From Lachnospiraceae bacterium (GTDB taxonomy: Bacteria; Bacillota; Clostridia; Lachnospirales; Lachnospiraceae): DNA of 64,000 nucleotides. The stretch spans positions 38,489 to 102,488 of the forward strand of contig JAFRRM010000019.1 of the NCBI GenBank assembly GCA_017428105.1. The letters run 5' to 3'. Numbering within the stretch: the stretch's first letter is position 1; each line of letters starts with the position of its first letter. The position numbers and the translations under genes are program-made. The notes beneath the pieces were generated by a model that saw nothing but the letters and a program-made list of their open reading frames with translations, did no database searches and was not told the origin of the DNA. Positions 34,235 to 43,110 of the stretch are shown here, in pieces.

Positions 34235-35134
34235 ATGAAACAAGATCCTCAGCGTTATAAAGCTCTTTTGGCCACCATCGTCTGCCATGTCATATGGGGC
34301 TTCAGTTTTATGTTTTCCCGGGTGGCGCTGGACCGGGTCCCGGTCTTCCAGCTGCTCAGCCACCGCTTTATCCTGGCGTTCCTGGCCATGAACCTGGTCC
34401 TTTTCACGGGCCGCTTCCGTCTGGAGCTGAAAAAGAAGGGGATCCGTCTGCTCCTGCTGCTGGGTCTGATGGAACCGGTGGTCTATTTCATCGGCGAACA
34501 GTACGGGATCCTGCATTCGAGCACCATCTTCTCCGGCGTCATGATCGCCACGATCCCCATCGCGGCCACACTGGCCGCCTGGCCGTTCATTCATGAAAGA
34601 CCGACTGCCGGACAGCTCCTGTTCAGCCTTGTGTCCGTCAGCGGCGTCATCGGGATCGGCCTTCTCAGCAGCAGCACCGGCACGCTGGACTGGATCGGTC
34701 TGGCGGCACTGCTGATCTCAGTTGCCTCCGCCACCGCGTATTCCCTGATCACCCGTTCCATTTCCGGCCGCTATACGCCTTTCGAACGGACTTACGTCAT
34801 GATGGGGATCGCCGCCGCCGTATTCACGCCGCTGGGGCTCGTGCAGACGCAGGGCCGCCTCTCCGCGTATCTGGCGCCCCTGAGCGATCTTTCCTATCTT
34901 GGAGCGGTCTTCTTCCTGGGCATCCTGGCGTCCGTCGTCTGTTTCTTCCTGTCCGGCTACGCGCTCACCTATCTGACGGTCGCGCGCGAAAGCGTTTTCA
35001 GCAATCTGACCACCGCGGTCTCCGTCTTTGCCGGCGCCGTCTTCCTGCGGGAGCCGTTTAGCTGGCTGAGCCTGCTCTTCTGCTTTCTGATCCTGTTCGG
35101 GATCTGGGGCGTGCAGCGGACCTCGAAGCAATAA
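34235..35134 (+). CDS. DMT superfamily EamA transporter
   Basis: A 299-residue ten-helix transporter with two EamA repeats. It carries VCHVIWGFSFMFSRVALDRVPV at the first helix, the YSLITRSISGRYTPFERTYVM loop between repeats, and SVFSNLTTAVSVFAGAVFL in the last repeat. Likely an exporter of amino acids or metabolites, substrate unknown. The start is uncertain: no clear ribosome site precedes the ATG at 34235, and an in-frame ATG at 34181 is possible. It differs from the EamA gene at 28282 and is not a recent copy. A bidirectional terminator follows. Confidence 0.88.
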   Translation: MKQDPQRYKALLATIVCHVIWGFSFMFSRVALDRVPVFQLLSHRFILAFLAMNLVLFTGRFRLELKKKGIRLLLLLGLMEPVVYFIGEQYGILHSSTIFSGVMIATIPIAATLAAWPFIHERPTAGQLLFSLVSVSGVIGIGLLSSSTGTLDWIGLAALLISVASATAYSLITRSISGRYTPFERTYVMMGIAAAVFTPLGLVQTQGRLSAYLAPLSDLSYLGAVFFLGILASVVCFFLSGYALTYLTVARESVFSNLTTAVSVFAGAVFLREPFSWLSLLFCFLILFGIWGVQRTSKQ

Positions 35135-35162
35135 TTTTTCCCGCGCAACCGGACGCAGTCAA

Positions 35163-35187
35163 AAAAGAGGGCATTACGCCCTCTTTT
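35163..35187. terminator. bidirectional rho-independent terminator
   Basis: A perfect 10-bp stem AAAAGAGGGC / GCCCTCTTTT with loop ATTAC supplies T-runs in both directions. It lies between the convergent EamA gene (plus) and amidase gene (minus). Confidence 0.92.
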
Positions 35188-35233
35188 CCTTTATTACGCT
35201 TTCCTCTCGAATTGTTACGCTTTTCTCTTCATA

Positions 35234-36463
35234 TCAGTGCGCTTCCGCCAGTTCTCCCAGCACGTCCGCCAGCACTTCCGCTCCGGCGATCAGATCTTCA
35301 TCCGCGGTATATTCGGCCGGATTGTGGCTGATCCCCTTATGGCTCGGCGCGAAGATCATGGCCGTCGGACACAGCAGCGCCATATTCTGCGCGTCCTGGC
35401 CCGCCCCCGACGTGATGCGGCGGCAGGACAGCCCGTGCTTCCCGGCATATTTCTCCACCAGTCTAACGATCCCGGCGTCGAACAGGACAGGTTTGAACCG
35501 GGACAGCCGTTCCGTCCGGATCCGCACGCCGTCGGTCTTCTCCAGTTCCTCCAGAAAAGCCGCCAGCGCCTTCTCCTCGGCCTGCAGCGTGCTTTCGTCC
35601 GGATTCCGCACGTCGACCGTAAACACGGCTTTATCCGGGATCACGTTGATCGCGTTCGGGGAAAATTCGATGCAGCCGGTCGTCGAAACGGTCCGGCTCC
35701 CGGGCTGCAGACACCGCCCGCGCATAAAGGTGATGACCTTCGCCGCCGCGACGCCCGCGTCATGGCGGTAGGACGTCGGCGTCGTGCCCGCGTGGTTCTG
35801 CTCGCCCTCGATCGTGATCCGCTGCCAGGAAATGCCCTGCAGGTCTTCGACCGCCCCGATCCGGTATCCTTCCGCCTCCAGGATGGGGCCCTGCTCGATA
35901 TGCAGTTCCACGAACGCCGCCGGCTTCAGGAAGCCCGGTTCCTCCGTCCCCGCATATCCGATGCGCTCCAGTTCTTCCCCCAGGACCGTTCCGTCGATCC
36001 CGACCGACGCGCAGGCCGCCTCCGCGGACAGTCCGCCGGCGTACACCAGCGACCCCATCATGTCCGGCGAATAGCGGACGCCCTCTTCGTTCGTGAATGC
36101 CGCGACGGCCAGCGGCCGCTCCGTCCGGAGCCCGGCCTCCCGCAGGGACGCGATGACCTCGATCCCGGCGATCACACCGTAGCACCCGTCATACTGCCCC
36201 GCGTTGATCACGGTGTCGATATGCGAACCGGTCATGACCGCGTCCCGGCCCCGATTTTCTTCCGTTTCCCAGATACCGAAGATATTCCCGATCCGGTCCA
36301 CGGCCGTCCGGAGCCCGGCCTCCCGCATCCAGCCCATGACCAGATCCCGGCCTGCCCGGTCCGCGTCGTCCGCCGCCAGGCGGATCCGCCTGCCCTCCGC
36401 ATCGATCCCGACCCGGCCCAGTTCTGCCAGGCGGCTGATCATTCTCTTCTCATTGAGTTCCAT
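35234..36463 (-). CDS. M20 family Zn-dependent carbamoylase/allantoate-type amidase
   Basis: A 409-residue hydrolase of the hydantoinase/carbamoylase amidase family (N-carbamoyl-L-amino acid hydrolase, allantoate amidohydrolase, beta-ureidopropionase). These remove the carbamoyl group from N-carbamoyl compounds. Motifs are MTGSHIDTVINAGQYDGCYG (metal His and Asp), FTNEEGVRYSPDMMGS (catalytic Glu), ELHIEQGPILE (metal His), GEQNHAGTTPTSYRHDAG (lid-domain residues) and HKGISHNPAEYT (last metal His). The exact substrate is not determinable. It lies 49 nt downstream of mscS on the same strand; no pathway partner is adjacent. Confidence 0.93.
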   Translation of the reverse strand: MELNEKRMISRLAELGRVGIDAEGRRIRLAADDADRAGRDLVMGWMREAGLRTAVDRIGNIFGIWETEENRGRDAVMTGSHIDTVINAGQYDGCYGVIAGIEVIASLREAGLRTERPLAVAAFTNEEGVRYSPDMMGSLVYAGGLSAEAACASVGIDGTVLGEELERIGYAGTEEPGFLKPAAFVELHIEQGPILEAEGYRIGAVEDLQGISWQRITIEGEQNHAGTTPTSYRHDAGVAAAKVITFMRGRCLQPGSRTVSTTGCIEFSPNAINVIPDKAVFTVDVRNPDESTLQAEEKALAAFLEELEKTDGVRIRTERLSRFKPVLFDAGIVRLVEKYAGKHGLSCRRITSGAGQDAQNMALLCPTAMIFAPSHKGISHNPAEYTADEDLIAGAEVLADVLGELAEAH

Positions 36464-36511
36464 CCCCGATGATCTCCTTTGTCATTTAATGTGCTTCGCC
36501 GTTTCCGGCCG

Positions 36512-37444
36512 TCAGTCCTCCCGGTGCACTACGACCTGCGGGAACGGGATCTCGAAGCCGTTGTCGTCCAGCAGCAGCTTGACGTCCCGCGCCAGCATCC
36601 GCTGCGCCGGGAAGAAATTTTCCTCCGCGGTATCCACGCTGAACTTCAGGTTCACGCCGCTGTCCGCGAGTTCCTCCACGCCCATGTAGCGGATGTCCGA
36701 CAGGTACAGTTCCGGATGAAGCTCCCGCGAGCCGGCCAGCGCCTTCGTCACGGTCTTTTCCAGCAGCCGGAGGTCGGTCTTGTAGGACACGGCGCAGATG
36801 CACAGCGCCAGCGATTTGTTCCGCGAGCGGTTCTGGAAGTTGCGGATGTCGGAGTTGTTCACGACCTTCAGGTTCCCGCCTGCGTCCTCGATCACCGTCG
36901 TCCGCACGCCGATGTTCCGCACGGTGCCGCGCACGTCGTCCAGCACGATGATGTCGCCCACGTTGTACTGGTTCTCGAAAATGATGAACGCGCCGGTGAT
37001 GATGTCCTCGATCAGACTCTGCGCCCCGAACCCGATGATCAGGCCGATGATCCCGACGCCGGCCAGCACCGCCGCCGCATTGACCCCCAGGATCGTCAGT
37101 CCCCAGACGATCCCCGCGATCACGGCGATGTATTTGATCAGCCCGGTGATCATCTCCGTGATGGTGCGCGCCCGGTTGCTCTTCTTTCCGGCCGCCCGCA
37201 GGATCAGCTTGACGATCTGATAGCAGAGCCACACGACGCAGATCGCCAGTGCCAGCGTCACCAGCTGCGCCGCGGTCGTTTTCGCGTCGCCGCTCAGCAG
37301 CATGTTGCTGCGCTCGGTGTCCAGGATGGATCTGCGCGCCTCCTCGGAGATCGGCAGCCACTGTGGATGGGACAGGAACAGGGCGATCACGGCTGCGATG
37401 CCGATTCCTATATAAGTCTTTGCTGCGGTGTTCTTTTTCTTCAT
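36512..37444 (-). CDS. mscS: small-conductance mechanosensitive channel
   Basis: A 310-residue MscS-family channel that releases solutes on osmotic downshock. Two or three N-terminal helices precede the pore helix AAAVLAGVGIIGLIIGFGAQ, followed by the beta domain start IFENQYNVGDIIVLDDVRGTV and the alpha/beta C-terminal vestibule. It has the Gly/Ala-rich packing pattern of TM3. The ATG at 37444 has an AAGGAG site; the frame is open further upstream but overlaps the previous coding end region. It lies 103 nt after the repeat-protein gene; that gap contains short repeated CCGGAATGACGAA-like words and no gene. Confidence 0.92.
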   Translation of the reverse strand: MKKKNTAAKTYIGIGIAAVIALFLSHPQWLPISEEARRSILDTERSNMLLSGDAKTTAAQLVTLALAICVVWLCYQIVKLILRAAGKKSNRARTITEMITGLIKYIAVIAGIVWGLTILGVNAAAVLAGVGIIGLIIGFGAQSLIEDIITGAFIIFENQYNVGDIIVLDDVRGTVRNIGVRTTVIEDAGGNLKVVNNSDIRNFQNRSRNKSLALCICAVSYKTDLRLLEKTVTKALAGSRELHPELYLSDIRYMGVEELADSGVNLKFSVDTAEENFFPAQRMLARDVKLLLDDNGFEIPFPQVVVHRED

Positions 37445-37547
37445 GATGCTTCTCCTTCCGTGCGGGTCTTCGTCATTCCGGCCGGTCCTTTGAAGATGCC
37501 GTTCCGGTCCGGTATTCTGTTTGTCATTCCGGCTCGCTTCCGTTTCG

Positions 37548-40500
37548 TCATTCCAGCTCAAAATCGTACGAATCCAGGGTATAGATCTTTCCGGTCGTCA
37601 CGTCCCTGATCTTCAGCGTCAGGACCGCTGTCTGCGCATTCTCCGGGAGGTCGACCTCGAACTGCCCGTCGAAGCTGAACGAATAATAGCCGTCTCCCTT
37701 TGTATATTCCAGGGCCGACAGCGGCGCGGCTTCCTGGGAACCGAGCAGATTCCCGCCTCCATCGTACCAGGCTATGGTGAATTCCACGGCTTCGAATTCA
37801 TAGGCATCCGCGTGCGGGTCCTCGCTGCGCGGGTAGAATTCCGCCCAGAACTGCAGGTCCGCATGCCGGTTATCGTCCGAGATCTGCAGCTCGCCGCCGG
37901 CGCCGGACCAGTCGGGCTCCATCGTCAGGAGGCACGGCACGGAAGCAGTGATCGTCTGCTCCGCGCCGTCCTTGTCCTCATACGTGCCCGTGAACGTCAC
38001 CAGCACTTTGGTCTCATCGCCGTTCAGGAACAGGCCGATGCCGGCTTCGCGGGAATCGGTGGCGGTGAACACCGCGTCGTCGTCTTCGCCCACGAGTTCG
38101 TCCCGGTCGGACACCACTTCGGCTTTGACGCTCACCGACAGGGCGTCGCCGATGACGAGCTTGTAGCTGTAATCCACCTCGGCGTCGGCCCATTCCGCGA
38201 AATCCGGGACCACCGCTTCCACGTCTTCGAAATGCGGCGCCTCGAACGGCTTTTCGGGCACGGGCAGCGCCCGGGACACCGAGACGGTCTTCGTTTCGCC
38301 CTTTTCGGTGTAAACGCCAGTCAGCGTCAGGGTCAGGGCTTCCGGATAGACGTCCCAGTCAAACGACAGGGTGCGGGACGGGGACGTGCCGTCGGCATCG
38401 TGGTCGTACGGGCCGTCCATCCCCAGTTCGACGCCGTTTTCGTCCGAAAGGACGGCAGTCACCTGCAGGCTGTCCGCGGAGTTGAGGACGATCCCGTAGG
38501 TATACAGCAGCGGCGTCACCGTGTCCGCCGTGAAAGCGGCCGATTCGATCGAAAGCGTCGGCGCGACGAACGGCGGTTCCGGGACGATCAGGGTCTGCGA
38601 CGCCGTCAGCGTCTTCGTTTCCCCCTTTTCGGTATAGGTCCCCGTCAGCGTCAGGGTCACGGCCGTCGGACGGTCTGTCCAGCTGAACGGCGCGCTGCGT
38701 GAAGGGGAAGTCCCGTCCGCGCTGTGGTCGTATGGGCCGTCCGTGCCCAGCTGAGTCCCGTTTTCATCCGTGATGACAGCGCTTACCTGCAGACTTTCCG
38801 CAGAGTTCAGTTCGATCTGATAGGTATAGACCAGCGGCGTGATCGTATCCGCCGTGATCTCCGCAGACGCGATCGCCAGCGTCGGCGCGGCGAACGGCAG
38901 TTCCGGTACGCCCAGTGTCTGCGACGCCGTCAACGCCTTTGTTTCACCTTTTTCTTTATACGTTCCCGTCAGAGTCAGCGTCACGGCCGTCGGACGATCC
39001 GTCCAACTGAACGGTGCGTTCCGCGAAGGGGAAGTCCCGTCCGCGCTGTGGTCGTACGGACCGTCCAAACCCAGTTGAGTCCCGTTTTCATCTGTGATGA
39101 CGGCACTCACCTGCAGGCTTTCCGCGGAATTCAGTTCGATCTGATAGGTATAGACCAGCGGTGTGATCGTGTCTGCCGTGATCTCCGCAGATGCGAGCGC
39201 CAGCGTCGGTGCAACAAACGGCAGCTCCGGCACGGTTAAGGTCTGCGACGCCGTCAGCGTCTTTGTTTCGCCTTTTTCAGTGTATGTACCGGTCAGCGTC
39301 AGCGTCACGGCCGTCGGGCGCTCCGTCCAGTCGAATGGCGCGCTTCGCGAAGGGGAAGTGCCGTCCGCGCTGTGGTCATACGGACCGTCCGTGCCCAGCT
39401 GAGTCCCGTTTTCATCTGTGATGACGGCACTCACCTGCAGGCTTTCCGCGGAATTCAGTTCGATTTGATAGGTATAGACCAGCGGTGTGATCATGTCCGC
39501 CGTGATCTCCGCAGACGCGATCGACAGCGTCGGCGCAAAGAACGGAAGCTCCGGCACGGTCAATGTCTGTGACGCCGTCAGCGTCTTCGTTTCCCCTTTT
39601 TCCTCATACGTTCCTGTCAGAGTCAGTGTCACGGCCGTAGGGCGCTCCGTCCAGCTGAACGGCGCGCTCCGCGCAGGGGAAGTGCCGTCCGCGCTGTGGT
39701 CGTACGGGCCGTCCGTGCCCAGCCGGTTGCCGCTTTCATCCGTGATGACAGCGTTCACCCGCATGCTTTCCGCGGAGTTCAGTTCGATTTGATAAGTGTA
39801 GACCAGGGGCGCAACCGTGTCCATCGTGATCTCCGCAGACGCGATCGACAGCGTCGGCGCAAAGAACGGAAGCTCCGGCACGGTCTGAGTCTGTGACGCC
39901 GTCAGCGTCTTCGTCTCCCCTTTTTCCTCATACGTTCCTGTCAGAGTCAGTGTCACGGCCGTAGGGCGCTCCGTCCAGCTGAACGGCGCGCTCCGCGCAG
40001 GGGAAGTCCCGTCCGCGCTGTGGTCGTACGGGCCGTCCGCGCCCAGCCGGTTGCCGCTTTCATCCGTGATGACGGCAGTCACCATCAAGTCTTCCGCTGA
40101 GTTCATCACGACCTGATAGGTGTAGACCAGCGGCGTCACCGTCTCCGCCGTAAGTTCCGCGAAGGCGATCGAAAGGACCGGCGCCGTGAACGGTTCTTCG
40201 GGCTGCGGGACGGAAAGCGTCCGGGCCGCCGTCAGCGATCTCGTTGCGCCTTTTTCGGTGTAGGTCGCGGTCAGAGTCAGGGTCAGGGCCTCCGGAAATT
40301 CGTCCCAGCTGAGCCCGGCGCTGCGGGTCGGCGACATGCCGCCGGCAGTATGATCATACGGGCCGTCGGTCCCTACCCAGGTCCCGTCCTCGTCCGTGAT
40401 GACTGCGGTCACATGCAGGCTTTCCGCGGAATTCAGTTCGATCTGATAAGTGTAAACGAGCGGCGTCACGGTGTCCGTCGTGAGTTCCGCGGAGGCGATG

Positions 40501-41702
40501 GCGAGCGTCGGCGCCGTGAACGGCCGCTCGGGGACGGTCAGGGTCCGGGACGCCGTCAGCGTCTTCGTTTCTCCCTTTTCTTCGTAGGTCCCGGTCAGCG
40601 TCAGGGTCACGGAGGCGGGATAATCCGTCCAGCCGAAGGCGGCGCTGCGCGCCGGGGAGATCCCGTCCGCGCCGTGGTCAAACGGGCCGTCCGCGCCCAG
40701 GCGGGCACCGGTCTCGTCCGTCAGGACCGCACTGACGCGCAGGTTTTCCGCGGAATTCAGTTCGACCTGATAGGTGTAGACCAGCGGCGACACGCTGTCC
40801 GCCGTGAGGGCCGCGGACCGGATCGTCAGCGCCGGGGCGATGAACGGCTGCTCCGGAACGGGCAGTGTCTGCGAGGCCGTCAAATTCTTCGTCTCGCCCT
40901 TTTCGGTATAGGTCCCGGTCAGGGTCAATGTGACGGTTTCCGGATATTCCGTCCAGGAAAGTGCCGCGCTGCGCATCGGGGAGGTCCCGTCCGCGCCGTG
41001 ATCATACGGGCCGTCTGCCCCCAGATCCCGGCCGTTCTGGTCGGTGATCTCAGCCCTCACCTGAACGTTTTCGGCGGAATTGAGTTCGATCTGATAGGTG
41101 TACCGCAGCGGCGTCACCGTGTCCGCGGTCAGTTCCGCGGAGCGGATCGCCAGGGTCGGAGCGATGAAGGGTCTCTCCGGGACAGGCAGCGTCTGCGACG
41201 CCGACAGCGTCTTCGTCTCGCCTTTTTCCTCGTACGTCCCGGTCAGCGTCAGGGTCAGGCTCTCCGGGTATTCCGTCCATCTGAGCGACGTGATGAGCGG
41301 CGGGGAGGTCCCGCTTTCCCGGTGGACATACGGGCCGTCCGCGCCGACCTGCGCGCCGTTCTGATCCGTGACGGCAGCGTTCACCCGCAGGCTCTCCGCG
41401 GAATTCAGTTCGACCTGGTAGGTATACCGCAGCGGTGTGAGCGTGTCCGCAGTCAGTTCCGCAGAGCGGATCGTCAGGACCGGCGCCGTGAAGGGTTCCT
41501 CGACCGGGACGGGGTCTTTCTTTTTTTCGGGAAGGACTGCCACGGTGATCACGAGGGCGGCAGCCAGCGTCATGAGAAAGGCCCTCAGCGCGCCGAACTG
41601 CGAAGCCCGCCCGAGGCCGACTCCGCCGTGTTTTTTGACGCCGCGGATCTTCTCATACGGAGCGGCTACTTCGGGATATCGGTTGTCCACTTCATAAGCC
41701 AT
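37548..41702 (-). CDS. 1384-residue membrane-anchored protein with ten tandem repeats
   Basis: A 1384-residue surface protein of unknown function. A cytosolic N-terminus of about 38 residues and one membrane helix (about 40-57, FLMTLAAALVITVAVLP) are followed by ten consecutive 108-110-residue units (residues about 71-1152) and an eleventh divergent unit. A C-terminal beta-rich domain (about 1260-1384) ends DSYDFELE. Each unit begins F-x-A-P-x-L-x-I and ends with TLTLTGTYxEKGETKTL and a VPE-x-PF linker, which suggests an Ig-like beta sandwich. The orientation, cytosolic N-terminus and large outside part, is type II. The start is the ATG behind AAGGAGGAG. Adhesion or cell-envelope spacing is a guess. 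Confidence 0.9.
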   Translation of the reverse strand: MAYEVDNRYPEVAAPYEKIRGVKKHGGVGLGRASQFGALRAFLMTLAAALVITVAVLPEKKKDPVPVEEPFTAPVLTIRSAELTADTLTPLRYTYQVELNSAESLRVNAAVTDQNGAQVGADGPYVHRESGTSPPLITSLRWTEYPESLTLTLTGTYEEKGETKTLSASQTLPVPERPFIAPTLAIRSAELTADTVTPLRYTYQIELNSAENVQVRAEITDQNGRDLGADGPYDHGADGTSPMRSAALSWTEYPETVTLTLTGTYTEKGETKNLTASQTLPVPEQPFIAPALTIRSAALTADSVSPLVYTYQVELNSAENLRVSAVLTDETGARLGADGPFDHGADGISPARSAAFGWTDYPASVTLTLTGTYEEKGETKTLTASRTLTVPERPFTAPTLAIASAELTTDTVTPLVYTYQIELNSAESLHVTAVITDEDGTWVGTDGPYDHTAGGMSPTRSAGLSWDEFPEALTLTLTATYTEKGATRSLTAARTLSVPQPEEPFTAPVLSIAFAELTAETVTPLVYTYQVVMNSAEDLMVTAVITDESGNRLGADGPYDHSADGTSPARSAPFSWTERPTAVTLTLTGTYEEKGETKTLTASQTQTVPELPFFAPTLSIASAEITMDTVAPLVYTYQIELNSAESMRVNAVITDESGNRLGTDGPYDHSADGTSPARSAPFSWTERPTAVTLTLTGTYEEKGETKTLTASQTLTVPELPFFAPTLSIASAEITADMITPLVYTYQIELNSAESLQVSAVITDENGTQLGTDGPYDHSADGTSPSRSAPFDWTERPTAVTLTLTGTYTEKGETKTLTASQTLTVPELPFVAPTLALASAEITADTITPLVYTYQIELNSAESLQVSAVITDENGTQLGLDGPYDHSADGTSPSRNAPFSWTDRPTAVTLTLTGTYKEKGETKALTASQTLGVPELPFAAPTLAIASAEITADTITPLVYTYQIELNSAESLQVSAVITDENGTQLGTDGPYDHSADGTSPSRSAPFSWTDRPTAVTLTLTGTYTEKGETKTLTASQTLIVPEPPFVAPTLSIESAAFTADTVTPLLYTYGIVLNSADSLQVTAVLSDENGVELGMDGPYDHDADGTSPSRTLSFDWDVYPEALTLTLTGVYTEKGETKTVSVSRALPVPEKPFEAPHFEDVEAVVPDFAEWADAEVDYSYKLVIGDALSVSVKAEVVSDRDELVGEDDDAVFTATDSREAGIGLFLNGDETKVLVTFTGTYEDKDGAEQTITASVPCLLTMEPDWSGAGGELQISDDNRHADLQFWAEFYPRSEDPHADAYEFEAVEFTIAWYDGGGNLLGSQEAAPLSALEYTKGDGYYSFSFDGQFEVDLPENAQTAVLTLKIRDVTTGKIYTLDSYDFELE
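38247..41492 (-). repeat. ten direct 324-nt tandem repeats
   Basis: Each unit is 324 nt (one is 330) and encodes one 108-residue domain. Units 6-9 (about 38.6-39.9 kb) are the most alike at the DNA level, including long stretches that are nearly identical. Outer units are more diverged. This pattern is expected from recent duplication or unequal exchange in the middle of the array. Assembly collapse is a risk here. Confidence 0.92.
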
Positions 41703-41771
41703 GCGGCGTCTCCTCCTTCCTGCATGCGGTCCGACGGCGATGATCTGCCGGCACCGCTTAATATTATAATC

Positions 41772-41800
41772 ATTATGGCATATCATGCCTTTAAAAGCAA
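41772..41800 (-). promoter_or_regulatory. possible promoter with inverted repeat for the repeat protein
   Basis: Minus-strand TTGCTT (41800-41795), 17 nt, CATAAT (41777-41772). The spacer contains the inverted repeat GGCAT-ATC-ATGCC (41777-41789), a possible operator. It lies about 70 nt before the ATG. Confidence 0.45.
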
Positions 41801-41834
41801 GTTTTCTCCGCAGACATCAACATTTTTTGCAAAT

Positions 41835-41858
41835 CAAAAAGGCCGGAGGACCGGCCTT
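41835..41858 (-). terminator. rho-independent terminator of the double GNAT gene
   Basis: On the minus strand AAGGCCGG-TCCT-CCGGCCTT followed by TTTG; an 8-bp GC-rich stem directly after the GNAT-GNAT stop. Confidence 0.85.
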
Positions 41859-41883
41859 TCCGCTTTCGGGCTGCCACTATCCG

Positions 41884-42933
41884 TCAGAGTTTCATCTCCA
41901 GATACCGGCGGTATGTGGAAAAACCGGCGGCTTCGTAAAATGCCAGCGCGCCCTGATTGAATTCCCACATGTTCAGTTCGATGCGGCCGATGCCGTTCCT
42001 CCGCGCATATTCGCGGAGGAAACCGACCAGGCAGGTGCCGATGCCTTCGCGCCGGCAGGCCTCGTCCACGCCGAATTCGTCGATGTCCAGATACTCCAAC
42101 GCGCGCCGGATATGGCTCTCCGGCCGGCTGACGCGGTGCAGCACGGCAAACCCGCTGATCTGGCCGTCCCGCTCGCAGACCGCGATCTTTTTGAGCGGAT
42201 CCCGGAAGATCTCATAAATGATGCCGCGCATTTCCTCGGAAAAGCCCGGTTTGAAGATCTCCGGCTTTCCGTTCACATGCACATCGTTGACCTGACGGCG
42301 CAGCTCGTTGACCCGCTCAAGATCCTTCTCCTCCGCAAAGCGGCAGACCGTCGTGCCGGCTGCGTTCCCGGCAGCCTTGACCGGCTTCTTCGCCTGTCCC
42401 GCCGCCCACTCTTCTTTCGGGATGCAGCTGACGTATTCGGTCCGCAGCAGTCCGGGAATGGCGCAGGGGACGTTCTCCGCGGTGTGATGATAGCGGAATC
42501 CGCACTTTTCCTGCACGCGCTTCGATTTCAGGTTGCCCTCGAAATAGCCGCACCACAGTTTCACAAGGCCCAGGTCTTCGAACCCGTGCCGCATTATTTC
42601 CCGGACCGCCTCGGGGATGAGGCCGCGGCCCCAGTACGGGACACCGATCCAGTAGCCGATCTCCCCTTCCTCATCCGGCAGGCCGATGTTGCTCCGGGCG
42701 CCGGTCATCAGGCTGATGCTGCCGACCGGCCGGCCCGTCTCCTTCAGCACCGCCGCGTACGTTTCGGGTGCGGACAGGACGGTGCGGATGACCTGACGGC
42801 TCTCCTCCGCGCTCTGATGGACCGCCCAGCCGGTGATCGGCCCCACGTCCGGATGGCTCGCGTATCTGTATAATTCTTCCGCGTCCGATTCCTCCCACGG
42901 GCGCAGGATCAGTCTTTCGGTCTCCAGGATCAT
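41884..42933 (-). CDS. double GNAT acetyltransferase
   Basis: A 349-residue protein with two acetyltransferase domains in tandem. The N-terminal one (about 1-170) is RimJ/RimL-like: ETERLILRPWEESDAEELYRYAS and GRGLIPEAVREIMRHGFEDLG with motif A. The C-terminal one (about 190-349) is a regular GNAT with DEACRREGIGTCLVGFLREYA and EFNQGALAFYEAAGFSTYRR. Both keep the acetyl-CoA loop. The substrates are unknown: RimJ-like domains often act on protein N-termini or small molecules. Start: ATG with GGAGGAAG. It is a single-gene unit with its own terminator. Confidence 0.9.
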   Translation of the reverse strand: MILETERLILRPWEESDAEELYRYASHPDVGPITGWAVHQSAEESRQVIRTVLSAPETYAAVLKETGRPVGSISLMTGARSNIGLPDEEGEIGYWIGVPYWGRGLIPEAVREIMRHGFEDLGLVKLWCGYFEGNLKSKRVQEKCGFRYHHTAENVPCAIPGLLRTEYVSCIPKEEWAAGQAKKPVKAAGNAAGTTVCRFAEEKDLERVNELRRQVNDVHVNGKPEIFKPGFSEEMRGIIYEIFRDPLKKIAVCERDGQISGFAVLHRVSRPESHIRRALEYLDIDEFGVDEACRREGIGTCLVGFLREYARRNGIGRIELNMWEFNQGALAFYEAAGFSTYRRYLEMKL

Positions 42934-43027
42934 GTTCTCTTCCTCCGTCGATGGCCTTATCATACACCATGCCGGCGGACCGCCGTCAAGCGGTTTTTCG
43001 GATCCCGGAAAAACTTTGCCGTTTTAT

Positions 43028-43041
43028 CGAACAAATGTTCT
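43028..43041 (+). promoter_or_regulatory. LexA (SOS) box
   Basis: CGAACAAATGTTCT, matching the Gram-positive LexA/DinR operator CGAACRNRYGTTYC at 13 of 14 positions. It ends on the first base of the -35 element, so LexA would block the promoter of the SRAP-polymerase operon. Confidence 0.9.
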
Positions 43042-43069
43042 TTACAAATGCCGTCTTCCGTGTTATTCT
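43041..43069 (+). promoter_or_regulatory. SOS promoter of the SRAP-polymerase operon
   Basis: TTTACA (43041-43046), 17 nt, TATTCT (43064-43069), directly after the LexA box and about 40 nt before the SRAP start. Confidence 0.85.
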
Positions 43070-43110
43070 TTAGTCGGGGATGATTTCCCCGGAAAGGAAG
43101 GGCCGGATCC

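Noticed and set aside
37445..37547. Short repeated CCGGAATGACGAA-type words between the repeat protein and mscS
   Set aside because: Only a few imperfect copies, no defined stem or target; too weak to call an element.
38247..41492. The regular repeats as a CRISPR-like array
   Set aside because: Units are 324 nt, contiguous and coding in one frame with no short repeat/unique spacer pattern.
40350..41960. A 536-codon plus-strand frame opposite the tandem repeats
   Set aside because: It repeats with the same 324-nt period because it mirrors the real gene; no start signal.
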